DNA from: Saprospirales bacterium
GTDB taxonomy: Bacteria > Bacteroidota > Bacteroidia > Chitinophagales > Saprospiraceae
DNA length: 14,435 nucleotides
Assembly (NCBI GenBank): GCA_024642645.1
Contig: JAHEAS010000018.1
Coordinates: 1-14,435, forward strand
Direction of reading: 5' to 3'
Part shown: in pieces, positions 12,296 through 14,435 of the stretch
Numbering within the stretch: the stretch's first letter is position 1
Layout: every line of letters starts with the position of its first letter
The notes under the pieces: generated by a model
What the model was told of the DNA's origin: nothing
Databases searched by the model: none
The model's input: the letters and a program-made list of their open reading frames with translations, nothing else
Translations under genes and position numbers: made by a program

Positions 12296-14435
12296 ATGGA
12301 CTTAGGGTATCTCATTAACATACTACTAAAGAGAAAATGGCTGCTGCTTTCAGTCATTTTAATTTCTTCCATCTCCACCTTTTTGCTCATTGGGAGATTG
12401 CCGTACGCCTACAAATCAAAGGCAGTGATTTCTACCGGAATCATTGATTACAAGGGCGTAAGCTTGCAGTTGGACAATCCGTTCATTCAGCAGTTCCAAA
12501 TCGAGAGTAGTTTCAACAGCCTCATTGAGAAGATGAAAAGTCGGACCAGTATTAAGTTACTGACCGATACCTTGCTAATTCACGATGTGGAAGCTGAAAA
12601 AATAGCAGGTGGAAAACCGTTTCGCCCATCTGACTTTGTCAGTGTCGAAATGACAGAAGCTGAACGTGACAAAGCGGTGCTAAAACTCAAGGCTAGTTTC
12701 AACGATTCTTTGTTGAACATAAAGCCAAATCCTGAGCATTACAACAACCTGCTTGCAGAAGGCTATGGATACGACTTTGAATCGCTATGGAAAAAACTCG
12801 AAATCAAGCGAATAGGTGAGACCGACTACCTCAGTGTAGAGTTTGAATCCGAAAACCCCGAACTTTCTTATTTCGTTGTGGATGTCTTTTTGAAGAGTTT
12901 TTTCAAAGCCCATGATAAGGACCTATCTGCTAAAGAGAACAAGGCATTGGACTTTGCAACAAAGCAATTTGAAGCTCGAAAGATGGAATTAGATTCTATT
13001 ACTCGGTTAATAGACAATTACAAAAAAAGCAACAACCTCGTTGATGCATCAAGCCAGCGGGAAGGCGTAGTCTCCCACATCAAAGATCTTGAACTTAAAT
13101 TGGAGGAAAGCAGGCTTCAAATACCGGCTTTGAAAGCAAATATTGCTTCGCTTGAAAAGCAAATCATGGCACTGGGTATTGGGTTAGCTTCAGATTTTTC
13201 AAATTCGATTCTTTACAGTGAGGATGTCAATGACATAGATTCAAGAATTAAGAAGCTACAAGAGAAAAAGGTAGAAGAGTTTGCAAACGGTAAAAACACC
13301 GATGCAATTGACAAAAGAATTGAATTCTTAAGAAAAGAACAGGCAGCAAATATTCAAAAAATCGTACCTGTAAATTCAAATCATAAGGGCAAATTGGATG
13401 ACCAAAATATCCAAATGATACAGGATAAAGTGAAAAAGCAACTTGATTTGGAACTTGCCATAGCGTCGTTTGATTCCTACCAACGGGAAATCTTCAGGCT
13501 TCAAGGGAAAGCTAACACTTTGACTATCAACGATAATGAGCTAGCTGCACTGGAAGAAGAAAAGAAACGAATTGATAAAGAATACTCTTCCGCAAGGGAC
13601 AAATATGAGCTTGCAAAAAGCGTTACGGAAGGTTCTGAAAACCCATTGAGTATCATCGAAGCTGCGGAGTTTCCATTCCAAGCAGAATCAAAGCACCGGG
13701 CTGTTTTTGCCGGGTTTGCAGGAGTAGCAGGTGGGTCAATCGCTAGTATCATCCTGTTTTTGCTAGCTTTTATTGATTCCAGCCTGCAGTCGCCCTCACA
13801 GTTTCAACGGATTACCAGGTTGCCACTTATTGGTTATGTGAACAAAGTAAAAGTGAGGGACATGAACCTGAACACTTTATTCCTAACCATTCAGGGAAAG
13901 CCAGAATTAGAAGCTTTCAAAGAGCACATTCGGAAAATCCGAACGGTCATCGAAGGCTCAGGGGCGAAATGTGTACTTTTTACCAGCCCTAAACCACAAG
14001 AAGGAAAGTCTTTTTTGGTCGTGTTGTTGGCCTATGCCCTAAGTTTGAATGACCGGAAGATTTTGATAATTGATACCAATTTTAAGAACAATACCTTGTC
14101 AGGATACAAGGCAAATTCGTTCATCGAAATAACTACCGATAGTCCGAAATCAAAAACGGGACTTGGATTAGCAGATGGCTATGGTCATCTTTCAAACCCA
14201 GAAACTGCAGCAGCCAACGATTCCAATTTGCAAAGTATAGACATTGTTGCTAACAAGGGCGGAAGCCAAAGTCCAGCAGAGGTACTAGCTGGCAAGAACT
14301 TCAAAAAAGTCATTGAGCAGTACGGCAAAAAGTACGATTTTATCTTTATGGAAGCAGCTGCTATGAACAAGTTCTCCGATGCCCGTGAGTTGGTTCCTTT
14401 TGCTGACAAAGTAATTGTGGTAATGTCTGCAGAGT
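12296..14435 (+). CDS. Wzc/GumC-like polysaccharide co-polymerase with BY-kinase-like ATPase domain, 3' partial
   Basis: The frame starting at ATG 12296 stays open to the window edge (713 codons), so the C-terminus is missing. Residues 15-33 form transmembrane segment 1 after a short basic N-terminus, as in Wzz-domain proteins. A long periplasmic part follows, with coiled-coil stretches at about 212-460. A G-rich/PCP-type end leads to transmembrane segment 2 (469-493). The cytoplasmic ATPase domain follows: Walker A T-S-P-K-P-Q-E-G-K-S (563-572), Walker A' I-L-I-I-D-T-N (Asp593, Asn595) and the Walker B position Y-D-F-I-F-M-E (Glu686). Intact BY-kinases have P-G-E-G-K-S, D-x-D and a final Asp, so several key residues are changed. 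The protein should control chain length and export of an exopolysaccharide or capsule across the envelope. Any Tyr-rich tail lies outside the window. It is probably the first gene of a polysaccharide cluster. Confidence 0.85.
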   Translation, partial: MDLGYLINILLKRKWLLLSVILISSISTFLLIGRLPYAYKSKAVISTGIIDYKGVSLQLDNPFIQQFQIESSFNSLIEKMKSRTSIKLLTDTLLIHDVEAEKIAGGKPFRPSDFVSVEMTEAERDKAVLKLKASFNDSLLNIKPNPEHYNNLLAEGYGYDFESLWKKLEIKRIGETDYLSVEFESENPELSYFVVDVFLKSFFKAHDKDLSAKENKALDFATKQFEARKMELDSITRLIDNYKKSNNLVDASSQREGVVSHIKDLELKLEESRLQIPALKANIASLEKQIMALGIGLASDFSNSILYSEDVNDIDSRIKKLQEKKVEEFANGKNTDAIDKRIEFLRKEQAANIQKIVPVNSNHKGKLDDQNIQMIQDKVKKQLDLELAIASFDSYQREIFRLQGKANTLTINDNELAALEEEKKRIDKEYSSARDKYELAKSVTEGSENPLSIIEAAEFPFQAESKHRAVFAGFAGVAGGSIASIILFLLAFIDSSLQSPSQFQRITRLPLIGYVNKVKVRDMNLNTLFLTIQGKPELEAFKEHIRKIRTVIEGSGAKCVLFTSPKPQEGKSFLVVLLAYALSLNDRKILIIDTNFKNNTLSGYKANSFIEITTDSPKSKTGLGLADGYGHLSNPETAAANDSNLQSIDIVANKGGSQSPAEVLAGKNFKKVIEQYGKKYDFIFMEAAAMNKFSDARELVPFADKVIVVMSAE

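Noticed and set aside
14185..14409. - strand frames inside the Wzc-like gene (also 13501-13752)
   Set aside because: The + strand frame is continuous, with two membrane segments and ATPase motifs across the same bases.

Overview
The window looks like a chromosomal piece of a Bacteroidota bacterium. Two proteins end in type IX secretion (T9SS) sorting domains. Several intergenic regions carry the TAnnTTTG -7 element of this phylum, and start codons follow A-rich leaders without Shine-Dalgarno sequences. The C-terminal domain of the giant protein resembles, from memory, one common in Saprospiraceae-type genomes; that narrower placement is a guess. All genes read on the + strand.

Layout: (1) 1-1351 is the 3' part of a secreted alpha/beta-hydrolase (esterase-like) with a T9SS domain, followed 10 bases later by a HAD-family phosphatase. 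(2) 1453-1622 is a tRNA-Lys(UUU) gene with its own promoter and terminator. (3) 1623-2174 has no convincing gene but holds a degenerate copy of the tRNA terminator hairpin. (4) 2175-10466 encodes one giant secreted protein of 2763 residues: signal peptide, a small N-terminal domain, about 2300 residues of thrombospondin type 3-like Asp-rich calcium-binding repeats, and a C-terminal domain of about 270 residues. (5) 10467-11007 is an AT-rich spacer with a good promoter. (6) 11008-11841 is a small T9SS-secreted protein whose N-terminal domain is paralogous to that of the giant protein. (7) 11842-12295 is a structured 3' region, a strong terminator, and the promoter and leader of the next gene. 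(8) 12296 to the window end is the start of a Wzc/GumC-like polysaccharide co-polymerase / BY-kinase-like protein, cut by the window edge, with altered nucleotide-binding motifs.

The centre of interest is the giant protein. Its repeat region is not a simple run of short calcium loops. It is built from 19 super-repeats starting at a Cys-Asp pair, whose lengths are sums of fixed modules: a core of 65 residues, plus 38, plus 68, or plus both. By hand count it has 78 cysteines. Sixty form 30 loops of exactly C-x8-C. The rest can be grouped as one pair in the N-terminal domain, which is also present in the small paralogue, and eight pairs of extra cysteines that occur together in the same or adjoining units. 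This is within-protein covariation that predicts disulfides.

The giant and the small protein share an N-terminal domain, lie next to each other and are both exported, so they are plausibly partners or alternative surface proteins. Only the small one has a recognisable T9SS tail. The phosphatase, tRNA and exopolysaccharide genes appear to be functionally unrelated neighbours.
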